Source: Streptomyces abikoensis (GTDB taxonomy: Bacteria > Actinomycetota > Actinomycetes > Streptomycetales > Streptomycetaceae). Taken from it: DNA of 64,000 nt. Below are positions 55,427 through 64,000 of this stretch, piece after piece. Made by a program: the position numbers and the translations under genes. The DNA lies in contig NZ_BMRT01000003.1 of the NCBI RefSeq assembly GCF_014648775.1, forward strand, positions 248,001-312,000, written 5' to 3'. The notes under the pieces are model-generated. The model was given only the letters and a program-made list of their open reading frames with translations. It made no database searches and had not been told where the DNA came from. Position 1 is the stretch's first letter, and the number at the start of each line of letters is the position of its first letter.

Positions 55427-55787
55427 AAGCGCAGTTTCCGAACCACACGAGGGGGCAGGCGCGGAGCGTAAACGACCCGCACCCGCCGAACGGACGGGAG
55501 GGGCCGGGGTGGGGCGGACGGGCCCTGGCAGGGGCGTAAAGAGCTCTTCGCCGCTGGGGCCACGTGCGGGGCACCCCGTACCAAAGTGGCAGGCACCGCG
55601 AAGAGCTCAGCCCCGTAAGGGCCCGTCCGCCCCACCCCGGCCCCGACGCACCCCGCCCCGGCCCACCCCCGACGCACCCCGCAAGCGAAAGCGCACCCGC
55701 AACCGGTCCCGCACCATACCCTGGTCAAAGCCGTAATCCGGGACACTTTGCCCATCCGTCGTGTGCCCCGGGGAAAGGACGCGACGC
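55427..55787. other. Intergenic region between treS and mak
   Basis: A 361-bp non-coding region. Its main feature is the long inverted repeat at 55500-55644. After that, CCCGACGCACCCCGC occurs twice (near 55642 and 55667). The mak ribosome binding site (GGAAAGGA) is at its right end. The region interrupts an otherwise tightly packed operon and may hold both a terminator or attenuator and a promoter for mak-glgB. Confidence 0.6.
55500..55644. repeat. Long inverted repeat between treS and mak
   Basis: The outer arms at 55500-55525 and 55619-55644 are perfect 26-base inverted copies (GGGGCCGGGGTGGGGCGGAC, continuing GGGCCC). Inside them, GGGGC (55531-55535) pairs with GCCCC (55610-55614), and GAGCTCTTCGC (55541-55551) pairs with GCGAAGAGCTC (55598-55608). 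About 46 bases form the loop. Transcribed, this would be a very stable imperfect hairpin of more than 40 pairs. Confidence 0.85.
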
Positions 55788-57161
55788 ATGTCGGAAGCCG
55801 CACCGCTGCTCGCCTCGCTCGCCCCCCTGCTCACGGAATGGCTGCCCCGCCAGCGCTGGTTCGCCGGCAAGGGCCGCCCCATCGACGGCCTCACGCCCGT
55901 GGCGACGACGGAACTCACCCCGAACCTCCTGCACCTGCTCGTACAAGTACGAGCACGAGCACAAACACACCACCCCACCCGCACCCAGAACGACTGCTAC
56001 CAACTACTCCTCGGCATCCAGGACGTCCTCCCACCCCACCTCTCCCCCGCCCTGATCGGCCGCCCGACGGACGGCCCCCTGCGCGGCCGCACCGTCTACG
56101 AGGGCCTGGCCGACCCCCGCCTCGCGACGCTCCTCCTGGAGCGCCTACGCGTCCCGGGCCGCCTGGGTCCCCTCCGTTTCAGCCGCGAACCGGACGCGGA
56201 GATCGCACCGAACCTGACGCCCCGCCTCCTCGGCGCCGAACAGTCCAACTCCTCGGCGGTCTACGGCGAAACGTATATCCTCAAGCTCTTCCGTCGCGTG
56301 GGCCCCGGCACCAACCCCGATCTCGAACTGCCGCGCGCACTCGCGAAGACCGGCTGCACCCGCGTCCCGGCACCGGCGGCCTGGTTCGAGGCGGAGCTCC
56401 CCGGCACGATGCCCATGACCCTCGGCGTGCTGCAGCCCTTCCTGGCCGGCTCGGCCGACGGCTGGCAACTGGCGCTGGGCGCCCTCTCCGTCCAGGCCGA
56501 CTTCACCGCTTCCGCGCGCGCCCTCGGCCACGCCGTCGCCGAGGTGCACCTGGCCCTGGCCGAGGCGCTGCCCACGACCGCCCTGGACCGCCCCCAGCTG
56601 GAGCGGCTCGCCGCCGCGATGACGCGGCGCCTGGAGGTGACGGCGGAGGCCGTCCCGGCACTGCGCCCGTACCGGTCGGCGCTGCGCGACGCCTACGACG
56701 AACTGGCGGCGCTGGGCCGGGACGGGCGGACCCGCCGGGCCCAGCGCGTCCACGGCGACCTCCACCTCGGCCAGGCGCTGCGCACGGCCTCGGACGGCCG
56801 CTGGTCGCTGATCGACTTCGAGGGGGAGCCGGCCCGCCCGCTGGCGGAGCGGTGCCGTCCGCAGCCGGTCGCGCAGGACATCGCCGGGATGCTGCGCTCC
56901 TTCGACTACGCGGCGGCGGTGGGCCGAGCGACCGGCACGGACTGGGCCGAGCGCTCCCGGGCCGCGTTCTGCGAGGGCTACGCGACCGTCCACGAGGACC
57001 CGCGCGAGGACCCCGGGCTGCTACGGGCGCACGAGACGGACAAGGCCGTCTACGAGGTGCTCTACGAGGCCCGGCACCGCCCCGACTGGCTGTCCGTGCC
57101 GATGTCCGCGATCCACCGCCTGGCCGGAGGCCACCGTGTGACCGGCGTCCACGCCCCTTGA
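55788..57161 (+). CDS. mak: Maltokinase (Mak/Pep2)
   Basis: A 457-residue aminoglycoside-phosphotransferase-fold kinase that phosphorylates maltose to maltose-1-phosphate with ATP, making the GlgE substrate. The N-terminal cap [17 protein letters not shown] is diagnostic. The kinase core has [14 protein letters not shown] (ATP-binding Lys), the catalytic loop HGDLHLGQ near 321, and the metal-binding [14 protein letters not shown] 55788 follows GGAAAGGA. Between residues about 48 and 75 the sequence is unusually basic ([15 protein letters not shown]). It lies upstream of glgB with a 52-bp spacer of short CGTACGCCC repeats. Confidence 0.95.
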   Translation: MSEAAPLLASLAPLLTEWLPRQRWFAGKGRPIDGLTPVATTELTPNLLHLLVQVRARAQTHHPTRTQNDCYQLLLGIQDVLPPHLSPALIGRPTDGPLRGRTVYEGLADPRLATLLLERLRVPGRLGPLRFSREPDAEIAPNLTPRLLGAEQSNSSAVYGETYILKLFRRVGPGTNPDLELPRALAKTGCTRVPAPAAWFEAELPGTMPMTLGVLQPFLAGSADGWQLALGALSVQADFTASARALGHAVAEVHLALAEALPTTALDRPQLERLAAAMTRRLEVTAEAVPALRPYRSALRDAYDELAALGRDGRTRRAQRVHGDLHLGQALRTASDGRWSLIDFEGEPARPLAERCRPQPVAQDIAGMLRSFDYAAAVGRATGTDWAERSRAAFCEGYATVHEDPREDPGLLRAHETDKAVYEVLYEARHRPDWLSVPMSAIHRLAGGHRVTGVHAP

Positions 57162-57163
57162 CC

Positions 57164-57199
57164 CGTACGCCCCCGTACGCCCGTACGCCCCGTACGCCC
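57164..57199. repeat. Short tandem CGTACGCCC repeats upstream of glgB
   Basis: Four copies of CGTACGCCC start at 57164, 57174, 57182 and 57191, with spacing of 8-10 bases, in the 52-bp mak-glgB spacer. Each contains the palindrome CGTACG. Slipped-strand expansion or a regulator-binding array are both possible. Confidence 0.7.
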
Positions 57200-57213
57200 C
57201 CGGAGGACCACCT

Positions 57214-59517
57214 GTGACAGCGCGACCGCCGATCCCGGCAACGTTCCTGCCGGCGCCGACCCCCAAGACCACACCCACACCGACGAAGCCACCCACAAAA
57301 CTCCTCACGCAGGGAAGCGGCATCCGCCCCGCACCCCCCCTGCACGAATTCACCCGCGCCCGCCTCCTCCAGGGCACCCACCACGACCCGCACAGCGTGC
57401 TGGGCGCGCACCACGTGCCGGGCGGGATCGTCGTGCGCGCCCTGCGCCCGTGGGCGAAGGGCGTCGCGGTGGTGGCCAAGGGCCTGCGCGCGGAGCTCAT
57501 CGACGAGGGCGACGGCCTGTTCGCCGCGATCCTGCCCCTCCGCGAGATCCCCAAGGACCACCGTCTCCTCGTCACGTACGAGGACACGGAAGTGACCCTG
57601 GACGACCCGTACCGCTTCCTCCCCGCGCTCGGGGAGCTGGATCTCCACCTCATCGGGGAGGGCCGGCACGAGGAGCTGTGGCGGGCGCTGGGCGCCCGTC
57701 CGATGACGCACGAGGGCGTGGCGGGCACCCGGTTCACGGTGTGGGCGCCGAACGCCCTGGGCGTACGGGTGGTGGGCGACTTCAACGTGTGGGACGGCAC
57801 GGTCCACCCGATGCGCTCGCTGGGCGGGACGGGAGTGTGGGAGCTGTTCCTCCCGGGCGTCGCGGAAGGCGCGCTGTACAAATTCGAGCTCACCCGCCCC
57901 GACGGCTCGCGCACGCTGCGCGCGGACCCGATGGCGCGGCGCACCGAGGTGCCGCCCGCGAACGCGTCGATCGTGGAGACGTCGCACCACGTGTGGCGGG
58001 ACGCGGACTGGATGGCGCGGCGGGGCGCACGCCCCGTCCACGAGGCGCCGTTCTCGGTCTACGAGGTGCACCTCCCCTCCTGGCGCCCGGGGCTCACCTA
58101 CCGGCAGCTGGCCGAGCAACTGCCCGCCTACGTCAAGGACCTCGGCTTCACGCACGTGGAGCTGATGCCGGTGGCCGAGCACCCCTTCGGGGGCTCGTGG
58201 GGCTACCAGGTGACGGGTTTCTACGCGCCCACGGCCCGCCTGGGCACCCCCGACGACTTCAAGCACCTCATCGACTCCCTCCACCGGGCCGGCATCGGCG
58301 TGCTCATGGACTGGGTGCCGGCGCACTTCCCGAGGGACGACTGGGCGCTGGCGGAGTTCGACGGCCGGCCGCTGTACGAGCACCAGGACCCGGCCCGGGC
58401 CGCCCACCCGGACTGGGGGACCCTGGAGTTCGACTACGGCCGCAAGGAGGTGCGCAACTTCCTGGTGGCGAACGCGGTCTACTGGTGCGAGGAGTTCCAC
58501 ATCGACGGGCTGCGCGTGGACGCCGTCGCGTCCATGCTCTACCTGGACTACTCGCGGGAGCCGGGCCAGTGGACGCCGAACGAGCACGGCGGCCGGGAGA
58601 ACCTCGACGCGGTGGCGTTCCTCCAGGAGATGAACGCGACGGTGTACCGCCGCTGCCCGGGCGTGGTGACGGTCGCCGAGGAGTCCACCGCCTGGGACGG
58701 CGTCACGCGCGCCACCCACCACACGGGCCCGGGGGGCTTCGGCGGGCTGGGCTTCGGCCTGAAGTGGAACATGGGGTGGATGCACGACTCGCTGGAGTAC
58801 ATGACGAAGGAGCCGGTGCACCGCAGGTACCACCACGGTGACATGACCTTCGCGATGGTCTACGCGTACAGCGAGAACTACGTCCTGCCGATCTCGCACG
58901 ACGAGGTGGTGCACGGCAAGCGGTCGCTGGTCTCGAAGATGCCGGGCGACTGGTGGCAGCAGCGCGCGAACCACCGGGCGTTCCTCGGTTTCATGTGGGC
59001 CCACCCGGGCAAGCAACTCCTCTTCATGGGCCAGGAGTTCGCGCAGGGCGCGGAGTGGTCCGAGGCCCACGGCCCCGACTGGTGGCTGCTGGACCCCTCG
59101 TACTCCGCCGAGGCCGACCACCGTGGTGTGCGGGACCTCGTCCGCGACCTCAACGCCCACTACCGGGCGACCCCGGCGCTGTGGCAGCGGGACACCGTGC
59201 CGGAGGGCTTCGAGTGGATCGTCGGCGACGCGGCGGACGACAACGTCCTGGCGTTCGTCCGCTACGACGCGCAGGGCTCGCCGCTGCTGGCGGTCTGCAA
59301 CTTCTCCCCGGTGGTCCGGCACGGCTACCGCCTGGGCGTCCCGCCCGGCGAACCGGTGTGGCACGAGGTCCTCAACACCGACGCCGCCGGCTACGGCGGC
59401 AGCGGCGTCGGCAACCCCGACCCGCTGAAGGCGGAGCCGACGGCGTGGCACGGGCGGCGCGTGAGCGTGGTGGCGGTACTGCCGCCGCTGGCGACGGTGT
59501 GGCTGCGGCCGGGGTAG
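57214..59517 (+). CDS. glgB: 1,4-alpha-glucan branching enzyme GlgB
   Basis: A 767-residue GH13 branching enzyme that introduces alpha-1,6 links into the linear glucan made by GlgE. GTG 57214 follows GGAGGACC. A Pro/Thr-rich leader (1-40) precedes two CBM48-type N-terminal modules (about 45-270). The catalytic domain has Asp436 in [11 protein letters not shown], Glu489 in TVAEEST, and the third Asp in [21 protein letters not shown] and the C-terminal beta domain close the protein. It is the last gene of the pathway operon and ends 3 bp from the convergent regulator gene. Confidence 0.96.
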   Translation: MTARPPIPATFLPAPTPKTTPTPTKPPTKLLTQGSGIRPAPPLHEFTRARLLQGTHHDPHSVLGAHHVPGGIVVRALRPWAKGVAVVAKGLRAELIDEGDGLFAAILPLREIPKDHRLLVTYEDTEVTLDDPYRFLPALGELDLHLIGEGRHEELWRALGARPMTHEGVAGTRFTVWAPNALGVRVVGDFNVWDGTVHPMRSLGGTGVWELFLPGVAEGALYKFELTRPDGSRTLRADPMARRTEVPPANASIVETSHHVWRDADWMARRGARPVHEAPFSVYEVHLPSWRPGLTYRQLAEQLPAYVKDLGFTHVELMPVAEHPFGGSWGYQVTGFYAPTARLGTPDDFKHLIDSLHRAGIGVLMDWVPAHFPRDDWALAEFDGRPLYEHQDPARAAHPDWGTLEFDYGRKEVRNFLVANAVYWCEEFHIDGLRVDAVASMLYLDYSREPGQWTPNEHGGRENLDAVAFLQEMNATVYRRCPGVVTVAEESTAWDGVTRATHHTGPGGFGGLGFGLKWNMGWMHDSLEYMTKEPVHRRYHHGDMTFAMVYAYSENYVLPISHDEVVHGKRSLVSKMPGDWWQQRANHRAFLGFMWAHPGKQLLFMGQEFAQGAEWSEAHGPDWWLLDPSYSAEADHRGVRDLVRDLNAHYRATPALWQRDTVPEGFEWIVGDAADDNVLAFVRYDAQGSPLLAVCNFSPVVRHGYRLGVPPGEPVWHEVLNTDAAGYGGSGVGNPDPLKAEPTAWHGRRVSVVAVLPPLATVWLRPG

Positions 59518-59520
59518 GGC

Positions 59521-60285
59521 TCAGACCGAGGGGTCCGGAGCGGGATCCGGAGCGGGGTCGGGCGCGGCGGAAGGGTCGGGCGCGGCGTAGAGGACCTCGC
59601 GGGCCTGTTCCGCCGCGCGGATGATGCTCTCGCCGACGAAGTCGACGAAGCGGGCGATGTTCTCGAGCCGGACGGCGGCCGGGGTGTCGGGACCGAGGAT
59701 GCCGACGCCCTGCCGCGCGGTCTCGGCGAGCTGGGCGTTGGCCTTGGCGCTGGCGATCATCGCCTGGTACCAGAGCTCGTTGTCGACGATGTAGCGCTCG
59801 CGGCGGCGTTCGTCGCGCTCGCGGCGAATGAGGTCCCGGCTCTCCAGGAACGTGATCGCCTTGGAGACGGACGCAGGGCTTACCTGGAGGCGCCGGCCGA
59901 GTTCGGACGCGGTGAGGCTGCCCGCGTCGGTGGTGTAGAGGCAGGTCAGCACCCGGGCCATCATCTTGGGCAGGCCCGACTGCATGAGGAGCGTGGTGAA
60001 CGCCTCCTCGTACTCGCGCACCGCCTCGGCGTCGCGCCCGTACTCCCGCGAGGGCGCCCGCTCCCCCCGGGGCGCGGGCTGCCTGCGCCGGTGGGCACGG
60101 CGTTCGGTGGCGCGGTGGGCCAGGTCGGCGCGGTAGTCGGTGGGGCCGCCGTTGCGCATCACCTCGCGCGTGACCGTCGAGGTGGGCCGGTCGAGACGCC
60201 GGGCGATCTCCGCGTAGGCGAGCCCGTCGGCCAGCCCGAGCGCGATCTGCTGGCGTTCCTGCTGGGTGAGTCTGCCTCCGGGCAC
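59521..60285 (-). CDS. MarR/GbsR-type regulator with extra N-terminal helix-turn-helix
   Basis: A 254-residue regulator from GTG 60285 (AAGGAGA upstream). Residues 1-45 form a separate HTH like that of IS30-type transposases (LTQQERQQIALGLADGLAYAEIARRLDRPTSTVTREV). Residues about 85-200 are a MarR/GbsR winged helix (LTASELGRRLQVSPASVSKAITFLESRDLIRRERDERRRERYI). The end is an acidic Pro/Asp repeat tail (PDPAPDPAPDP). It is divergent from the DUF4097 gene at 60512. The 226-bp spacer has several TTGCAACG-like sites that are its likely operators. It probably represses that gene and perhaps itself. Confidence 0.88.
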   Translation of the reverse strand: MPGGRLTQQERQQIALGLADGLAYAEIARRLDRPTSTVTREVMRNGGPTDYRADLAHRATERRAHRRRQPAPRGERAPSREYGRDAEAVREYEEAFTTLLMQSGLPKMMARVLTCLYTTDAGSLTASELGRRLQVSPASVSKAITFLESRDLIRRERDERRRERYIVDNELWYQAMIASAKANAQLAETARQGVGILGPDTPAAVRLENIARFVDFVGESIIRAAEQAREVLYAAPDPSAAPDPAPDPAPDPSV

Positions 60286-60339
60286 CGGGGTCTCCTTCGT
60301 GCGTCCTTGATGGGACCAGCGTAGCGTTCGATCCACCCT

Positions 60340-60466
60340 CATTGCAACGATCGACGAGAAGGACGTTGCATTGAATTCATCGCCGTTGCAACGATTTCCA
60401 GCCTCTGACCTGCACTGATGACGACTGCACGCAACGAGCTCATTGCCGCGCCGACAAACGCAACGT
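60340..60466. promoter_or_regulatory. TTGCAACG-like operator cluster
   Basis: Repeated sites lie between the divergent regulator and DUF4097 gene: CATTGCAACGA at 60340-60350, ACGTTGCATTG at 60363-60373, the perfect palindrome CGTTGCAACG at 60384-60393, and the half-sites CGCAACG at 60430-60436 and CGCAACG at 60459-60465. Their number and the central palindrome suggest cooperative binding by the adjacent MarR/GbsR regulator (inference). Confidence 0.6.
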
Positions 60467-60511
60467 AGCTTTTCCTGCATCGGAAACAACGACCGACCAC
60501 AGGAGAGCACG

Positions 60512-61183
60512 ATGCGAAAGTTCGACACCCCCGCCCCCGTCTCGGCCGTCCTCGACGTCCCCGCCGGCCACATCCGGTTCATCGCCGCCGACCGGGCCGA
60601 CACCACGGTCGAGGTCCTGCCCCTGGACGCCTCGAAGGGCCGCGACGTGAAGGCGGCGGAGGAGACCCGGGTCGCGTACGACGACGGCGTCCTGCGGATC
60701 GAGGCCCCGGAGGCGAAGAACCGGGTCCTCGGCAACTCCGGCTCCATCGAGGTCACCGTCCAGGTGCCCGCCGGCTCCCGCGTCGAGGCGAAGGCGGCCA
60801 GCGCCGAGTTCCGGGGCGTCGGACGGCTCGGCGACGTCGCCTTCGAGAGCGCGCACGGCTCGGTCAAGCTCGACGAGACGGCGAGCGCCCACCTCGCCCT
60901 CCTCGCGGGCGACGTCTCGGTCGGCCGCCTGGGCGGCCCGGCGGAGATCACCACTCAGAAGGGCGACCTCCGCGTCGCCGAGGCCGTGCGCGGCGCGGTC
61001 ACGCTGCGCACCGAGCACGGCCGGATCTCGGTCGGCGCCGCCCGGGGCGTCTCCGCCTCCCTGGACGCGGGCACCGGCTACGGCCGGATCCACAACACGC
61101 TCAAGAACGCCGAAGGCGCCGCCGCCGGCCTGACCATCCACGCGACCACCGCCTACGGCGACATCACCGCCCACAGCCTCTGA
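60512..61183 (+). CDS. DUF4097-family beta-helix protein
   Basis: A 223-residue protein from ATG 60512 (AGGAGAG upstream). After MRKFDTPAPVSAVLDVPAGHIRFIAADRADTTVEV come repeated short strands with Gly turns (KAASAEFRGVG, FESAHGSVKLD, ITTQKGDLRVAEAVRGAV, LRTEHGRISVG). This is the right-handed beta-helix pattern of DUF4097/DUF4098 adhesin-like proteins. There is no signal peptide. The function is unknown; in actinobacteria such genes are often paired with a PadR/MarR regulator and ABC transporters. It is the first gene after the operator cluster, and the next hydrolase follows 31 bp downstream. Confidence 0.85.
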   Translation: MRKFDTPAPVSAVLDVPAGHIRFIAADRADTTVEVLPLDASKGRDVKAAEETRVAYDDGVLRIEAPEAKNRVLGNSGSIEVTVQVPAGSRVEAKAASAEFRGVGRLGDVAFESAHGSVKLDETASAHLALLAGDVSVGRLGGPAEITTQKGDLRVAEAVRGAVTLRTEHGRISVGAARGVSASLDAGTGYGRIHNTLKNAEGAAAGLTIHATTAYGDITAHSL

Positions 61184-61214
61184 TCAACCCCTTGATGAAT
61201 GAGGAGCACCTTTC

Positions 61215-62285
61215 ATGACCGACAGGCCCGAACTACCGAAAGCCCTCCAGGAGTTCGTCGATTCCGGCTTCGCCGGGATCCAGATGCGCGTGCACGACGA
61301 GCGGGGCGAATGGGTCGGCAGCGCCGGGGTGCGCGAGCTGGGCAGGAGCGCCGAACCGCCGACGGACGGGCGGTTCTGGACGGGCAGCTCCACCAAGACG
61401 TTCACGGCGACGCTGGTGCTGCGCCTGGTGGCCGACGGCAGACTCGGGCTCGACGCCCCGGTCGCCGACCACCTGCCCGAACTCGCGCTGGACCGGCGGA
61501 TCACCGCGCGGATGCTGCTGCAGCACACCAGCGGGTTGTTCAACTACACCGGCGAGTACTACGCCGACGGGACGTTCGCGCCGGGGATACCCGCCACGGG
61601 CAAGGAGTGGGTGGACAACCGGTTCCACACCTACCGGCCCGAGGAACTGATTCGGCTGGCGCTGTCCAAGCCGGCACGGTTCGAGCCGGGGACGGACTGG
61701 AGCTACTCCAACACCAACTACACCCTCGCCCAGTTGCTGGTCGAGCAGGTCTCCGGCCGCCCTTACGCCGAGGAGATGCGGCGACGAATCCTCCGGCCGC
61801 TCGGCCTGCACGACACCGTGGTGCCGGGCGCCTCACCCGACCTCCCCGGGCCGCACGCCCACGGCTACTACCGCTACCAGGACGGCGGTGAGTGGAAGGT
61901 CGCCGACGTGACCCGTCAGAACCTCTCCCTGCTGCCCGCCGCCGGCGACATGGTCTCGACCACGGCGGATCTCCACACCTTCTTCTCCGCGCTGATGCGC
62001 GGCAAGCTCCTGCCGGCCCCGCTCCTGGCCGAGATGCGCACGCCGCACCCCAAGAGCGGCGACCTTCACTACGGCCTCGGCCTGTTCGTCCAGGACCTCG
62101 GCCCGGACGGCGGCACCGTCTACCACCACAACGGCAGCCCGCCCGGCGGCTACGGGTCGCTCATGTACAGCACGCCCGACGGCGGCAGGACGCTCACCGC
62201 GTCGGTGACGACCGGGGAAGCCGCGATCGACCCGGCACGGGAGTTCCCGAAGGCGCTGGACCGGCTCGTCAGGGCGGTGTTCTAG
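61215..62285 (+). CDS. Serine hydrolase, beta-lactamase/DD-peptidase family (1)
   Basis: A 356-residue class C beta-lactamase-fold protein. The nucleophile motif SxxK is S58-S-T-K61 (FWTGSSTKTFTAT), the Y-x-N motif is YSNTNY near 172, and the third motif is HHNGSPPGG near 310. It resembles streptomycete D-alanyl-D-alanine carboxypeptidases (R61 type), but no signal peptide precedes the domain. That suggests an intracellular esterase or peptidase. ATG 61215 follows GAGGAGC. It probably shares a transcript with the DUF4097 gene and the second hydrolase 63 bp downstream. Confidence 0.9.
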   Translation: MTDRPELPKALQEFVDSGFAGIQMRVHDERGEWVGSAGVRELGRSAEPPTDGRFWTGSSTKTFTATLVLRLVADGRLGLDAPVADHLPELALDRRITARMLLQHTSGLFNYTGEYYADGTFAPGIPATGKEWVDNRFHTYRPEELIRLALSKPARFEPGTDWSYSNTNYTLAQLLVEQVSGRPYAEEMRRRILRPLGLHDTVVPGASPDLPGPHAHGYYRYQDGGEWKVADVTRQNLSLLPAAGDMVSTTADLHTFFSALMRGKLLPAPLLAEMRTPHPKSGDLHYGLGLFVQDLGPDGGTVYHHNGSPPGGYGSLMYSTPDGGRTLTASVTTGEAAIDPAREFPKALDRLVRAVF

Positions 62286-62348
62286 CCAGCTCCCGCAGCG
62301 TGCCGGCGAAAGCCTTCAGATCAAGCAGCGTTCACAAGGAGATTCACG

Positions 62349-63584
62349 ATGGGAAAAGGCACTGACGGCTTCTCCGAAGCAGGGCTGCGCAGGTTGCGCG
62401 AGGTCCTGGCACGGCATGTGGAGTCCGGGAGGATACCCGGGCTCGTCGCCCTGGTCAGCCGTGGCGAGGAGACCCACGTCGAGGCGATCGGGACGATGCG
62501 CCACGAGGGCGGCGCGCCGATGCGCCGGGACACCATCTTCCGCATGGCCTCGACGACCAAGCCCGTCGCCGTCGCCGCGACGATGGTCCTGCTGGACGAG
62601 TGCCGGCTGCGGCTGGACGACCCGGTGGACCCGTGGCTGCCCGAACTCGCCGACCGGCGCGTGCTGAAGCGGGCCGACGGCCCGCTGGACGACACCGTGC
62701 CGGCGCGGCGCCCGATCACCGTGCGGGACCTGCTCACCTCCACGTTCGGGCTCGGCCTGGACACGACGGCGATGGGCTCGCCGATGATGCGGGAGCTCTT
62801 CGCGCGGAAGGTCTACGGCGAGAACGGATGGCTGCTGCCGGCGGTGGAGCCGGACGAGTGGATGCGCCGCCTGGGCACGCTCCCGCTCATGTACCAGCCC
62901 GGAGAACGGTGGCTGTACAACGTCGGCGACGACGTCCTCGGTGTGCTCGTCGCCCGGGTCACCGGCCAGTCCTTCGAGGCGTTCCTGCGCGAGCGCGTCT
63001 TCGCTCCGCTGGGCATGAAGGACACCGGCTTCCACGTGCCCGCCGACAAGATCGACCGGCTGCCGCCCCTGTACTCCCCCGATCCGCGGACCGGGGAGTT
63101 CCACGTGGAGGACGAGGCGGCCGGGGGCCACCACAGCCGGCCCCCGGCGTTCCAGTCCGGCGGCGGCGGACTCGACTCCACCGTCGACGACTACCACGCG
63201 TACTTCCGGATGCTGCTCAACGGCGGTGTGCACGGCACCGAACGGATCCTGTCCCGCCCCGCGGTCGAGCTGATGACCGGCAACCGCCTCCCGGCCGAGC
63301 AGCTCGCCGCCCGGGAAGCCCTGGCGCGCAACCTCGTCCACATGTCATACGGCCAGGGGCAGCAGGGCGGCTGGGGCTTCGGGATGACGGTCCGCACCTA
63401 TCGCGGCGACTACGCGCCCATCGGCCAGTTCGGCTGGGACGGCGGAGCGGGTACGACGACGTACGCCGACCCGCACAACGGGCTCGTCGGCATCCTGCTC
63501 ACCCAGACCGGGATGTCCACGCCGGACTCGGCGCGGGCCATCCACGACTTCTGGACGACGCTCTACCAGGCGATCGACGACTGA
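62349..63584 (+). CDS. Serine hydrolase, beta-lactamase/EstB family (2)
   Basis: A 411-residue class C beta-lactamase-fold hydrolase with S68-T-T-K71 in FRMASTTKPVAV, the tyrosine motif LYNVGDD near 198, and WDGGAGTTTYADP near the C-terminus in place of the KTG-like motif. This W-x-G pattern is typical of EstB-type carboxylesterases and lovastatin-esterase relatives. There is no signal peptide, so it is probably cytoplasmic. It is only distantly similar to the preceding hydrolase, so the pair is not a recent duplication. ATG 62349 follows AAGGAGA. Confidence 0.9.
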   Translation: MGKGTDGFSEAGLRRLREVLARHVESGRIPGLVALVSRGEETHVEAIGTMRHEGGAPMRRDTIFRMASTTKPVAVAATMVLLDECRLRLDDPVDPWLPELADRRVLKRADGPLDDTVPARRPITVRDLLTSTFGLGLDTTAMGSPMMRELFARKVYGENGWLLPAVEPDEWMRRLGTLPLMYQPGERWLYNVGDDVLGVLVARVTGQSFEAFLRERVFAPLGMKDTGFHVPADKIDRLPPLYSPDPRTGEFHVEDEAAGGHHSRPPAFQSGGGGLDSTVDDYHAYFRMLLNGGVHGTERILSRPAVELMTGNRLPAEQLAAREALARNLVHMSYGQGQQGGWGFGMTVRTYRGDYAPIGQFGWDGGAGTTTYADPHNGLVGILLTQTGMSTPDSARAIHDFWTTLYQAIDD

Positions 63585-63639
63585 CCGCCGACGCGGGTAC
63601 GGGCTTGTCGGCGGACAACCGCCGCGGAACGATGAGCGG

Positions 63640-64000
63640 ATGACCCAGCCCGCCCCGGTCGAAGCGCTCACGGCATGGAACGGACCCACCCTCGACGAGT
63701 CGGACTGGCTGCTCCCGCTGCCACCCGGCCGCTCGCCCGCCCTGGCGGATCTGGCCGCGCGTGTCACCCATCGCCTGCGGTACGGCCTCGGATTCACCGT
63801 GATCCGGGGCTGGCCGGTGGACGGACGCACCGACCAGGAGTGCGCCGCCATGTGCCGGCGACTCGCCGCCTCGCTGGGCACCCCGAGACCGGCGGACGCC
63901 GGCGGGTTCGTCACCGTGGCCGACAACGCGGGGCTGGGCAGGACCAACCTCGCCCTGCCCCCGCACACCGACCGGACCCCGGCCCCCCATCCGCCAAGGC
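63640..64000 (+). CDS. TauD/TfdA-like Fe(II)/2-oxoglutarate oxygenase, 3' end missing
   Basis: The frame is open from ATG 63640 to the right edge; 120 residues are visible. RYGLGFTVIRGWPVD followed by CRRLAASLGTPRPADAGGFV and LPPHTDRTP matches the N-terminal half of the TauD/clavaminate-synthase family. H109-x-D111 (HTD) is the iron-binding pair; the distal His and Arg lie outside the window. Such enzymes use 2-oxoglutarate and O2 to hydroxylate or desaturate small molecules. The start has only a weak ribosome binding site; a nearby ATG at 63632 is followed by an immediate stop. Confidence 0.75.
   Translation, partial: MTQPAPVEALTAWNGPTLDESDWLLPLPPGRSPALADLAARVTHRLRYGLGFTVIRGWPVDGRTDQECAAMCRRLAASLGTPRPADAGGFVTVADNAGLGRTNLALPPHTDRTPAPHPPR

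Noticed and set aside
63632..63643. ATG 63632 as start of the right-edge oxygenase
   Set aside because: It is followed by a stop after two codons (ATG AGC GGA TGA); the oxygenase frame begins at ATG 63640.

Overview
The window is very GC-rich, with codons ending almost always in G or C, many GTG starts, frequent ATGA/GTGA stop-start overlaps and a complete GlgE-pathway operon. Together these point to a Streptomyces or close streptomycete chromosome. No rRNA, tRNA, CRISPR array or intact insertion sequence was seen.

Positions 1-33.3 kb look like a specialised-metabolite gene cluster built on an enediyne-type iterative polyketide synthase. The minus strand carries the conserved enediyne cassette in its usual order: UnbL/E3 (DUF1702), UnbV/E4 (FG-GAP/ASPIC), UnbU/E5 (membrane), the PKSE megasynthase and the E10 hotdog thioesterase, followed by a CcdA-like membrane protein. 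Around it lie tailoring and regulatory genes: an O-methyltransferase cut by the left edge, an SDR and its HxlR-type regulator, a second methyltransferase, two tandem S33-like alpha/beta hydrolases, a cytochrome P450, two tandem Rieske oxygenases, two SnoaL-like proteins and an FAD monooxygenase. An ABC1/UbiB-like kinase-fold protein and a likely export/resistance block (two MFS transporters, two VOC proteins, an AraC regulator) follow. A 1125-residue NACHT STAND protein sits between the left-edge methyltransferase and the cassette. The PKSE has intact KS, AT, ACP, KR and DH motifs. Its C-terminal PPTase-like domain appears to have lost its catalytic residues, and its AT-ACP linker coincides with copies of a dispersed repeat found elsewhere in the window.

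Positions 33.3-39.5 kb hold housekeeping genes: CutA, a small unknown protein, an EF-hand protein, an amidase, a HATPase anti-sigma-like protein, an enoyl-CoA hydratase and two paralogous L,D-transpeptidase lipoproteins. Several are followed by clear terminator hairpins.

Positions 39.6-59.5 kb are dominated by alpha-glucan metabolism. glgX is followed by a heterodimeric ABC exporter and a secreted M4 metalloprotease. Then come glgP, divergent from glgE-treS-mak-glgB, which turns trehalose into branched glucan through maltose-1-phosphate. The glgE start region seems altered by an 8-bp insertion that splits an N-terminal leader from the enzyme. A long inverted repeat separates treS from mak.

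Positions 59.5-64 kb contain a MarR/GbsR-type regulator divergent from a DUF4097 gene, with several TTGCAACG-like sites between them. Two SxxK serine hydrolases follow, and a TauD-like oxygenase runs off the right edge.
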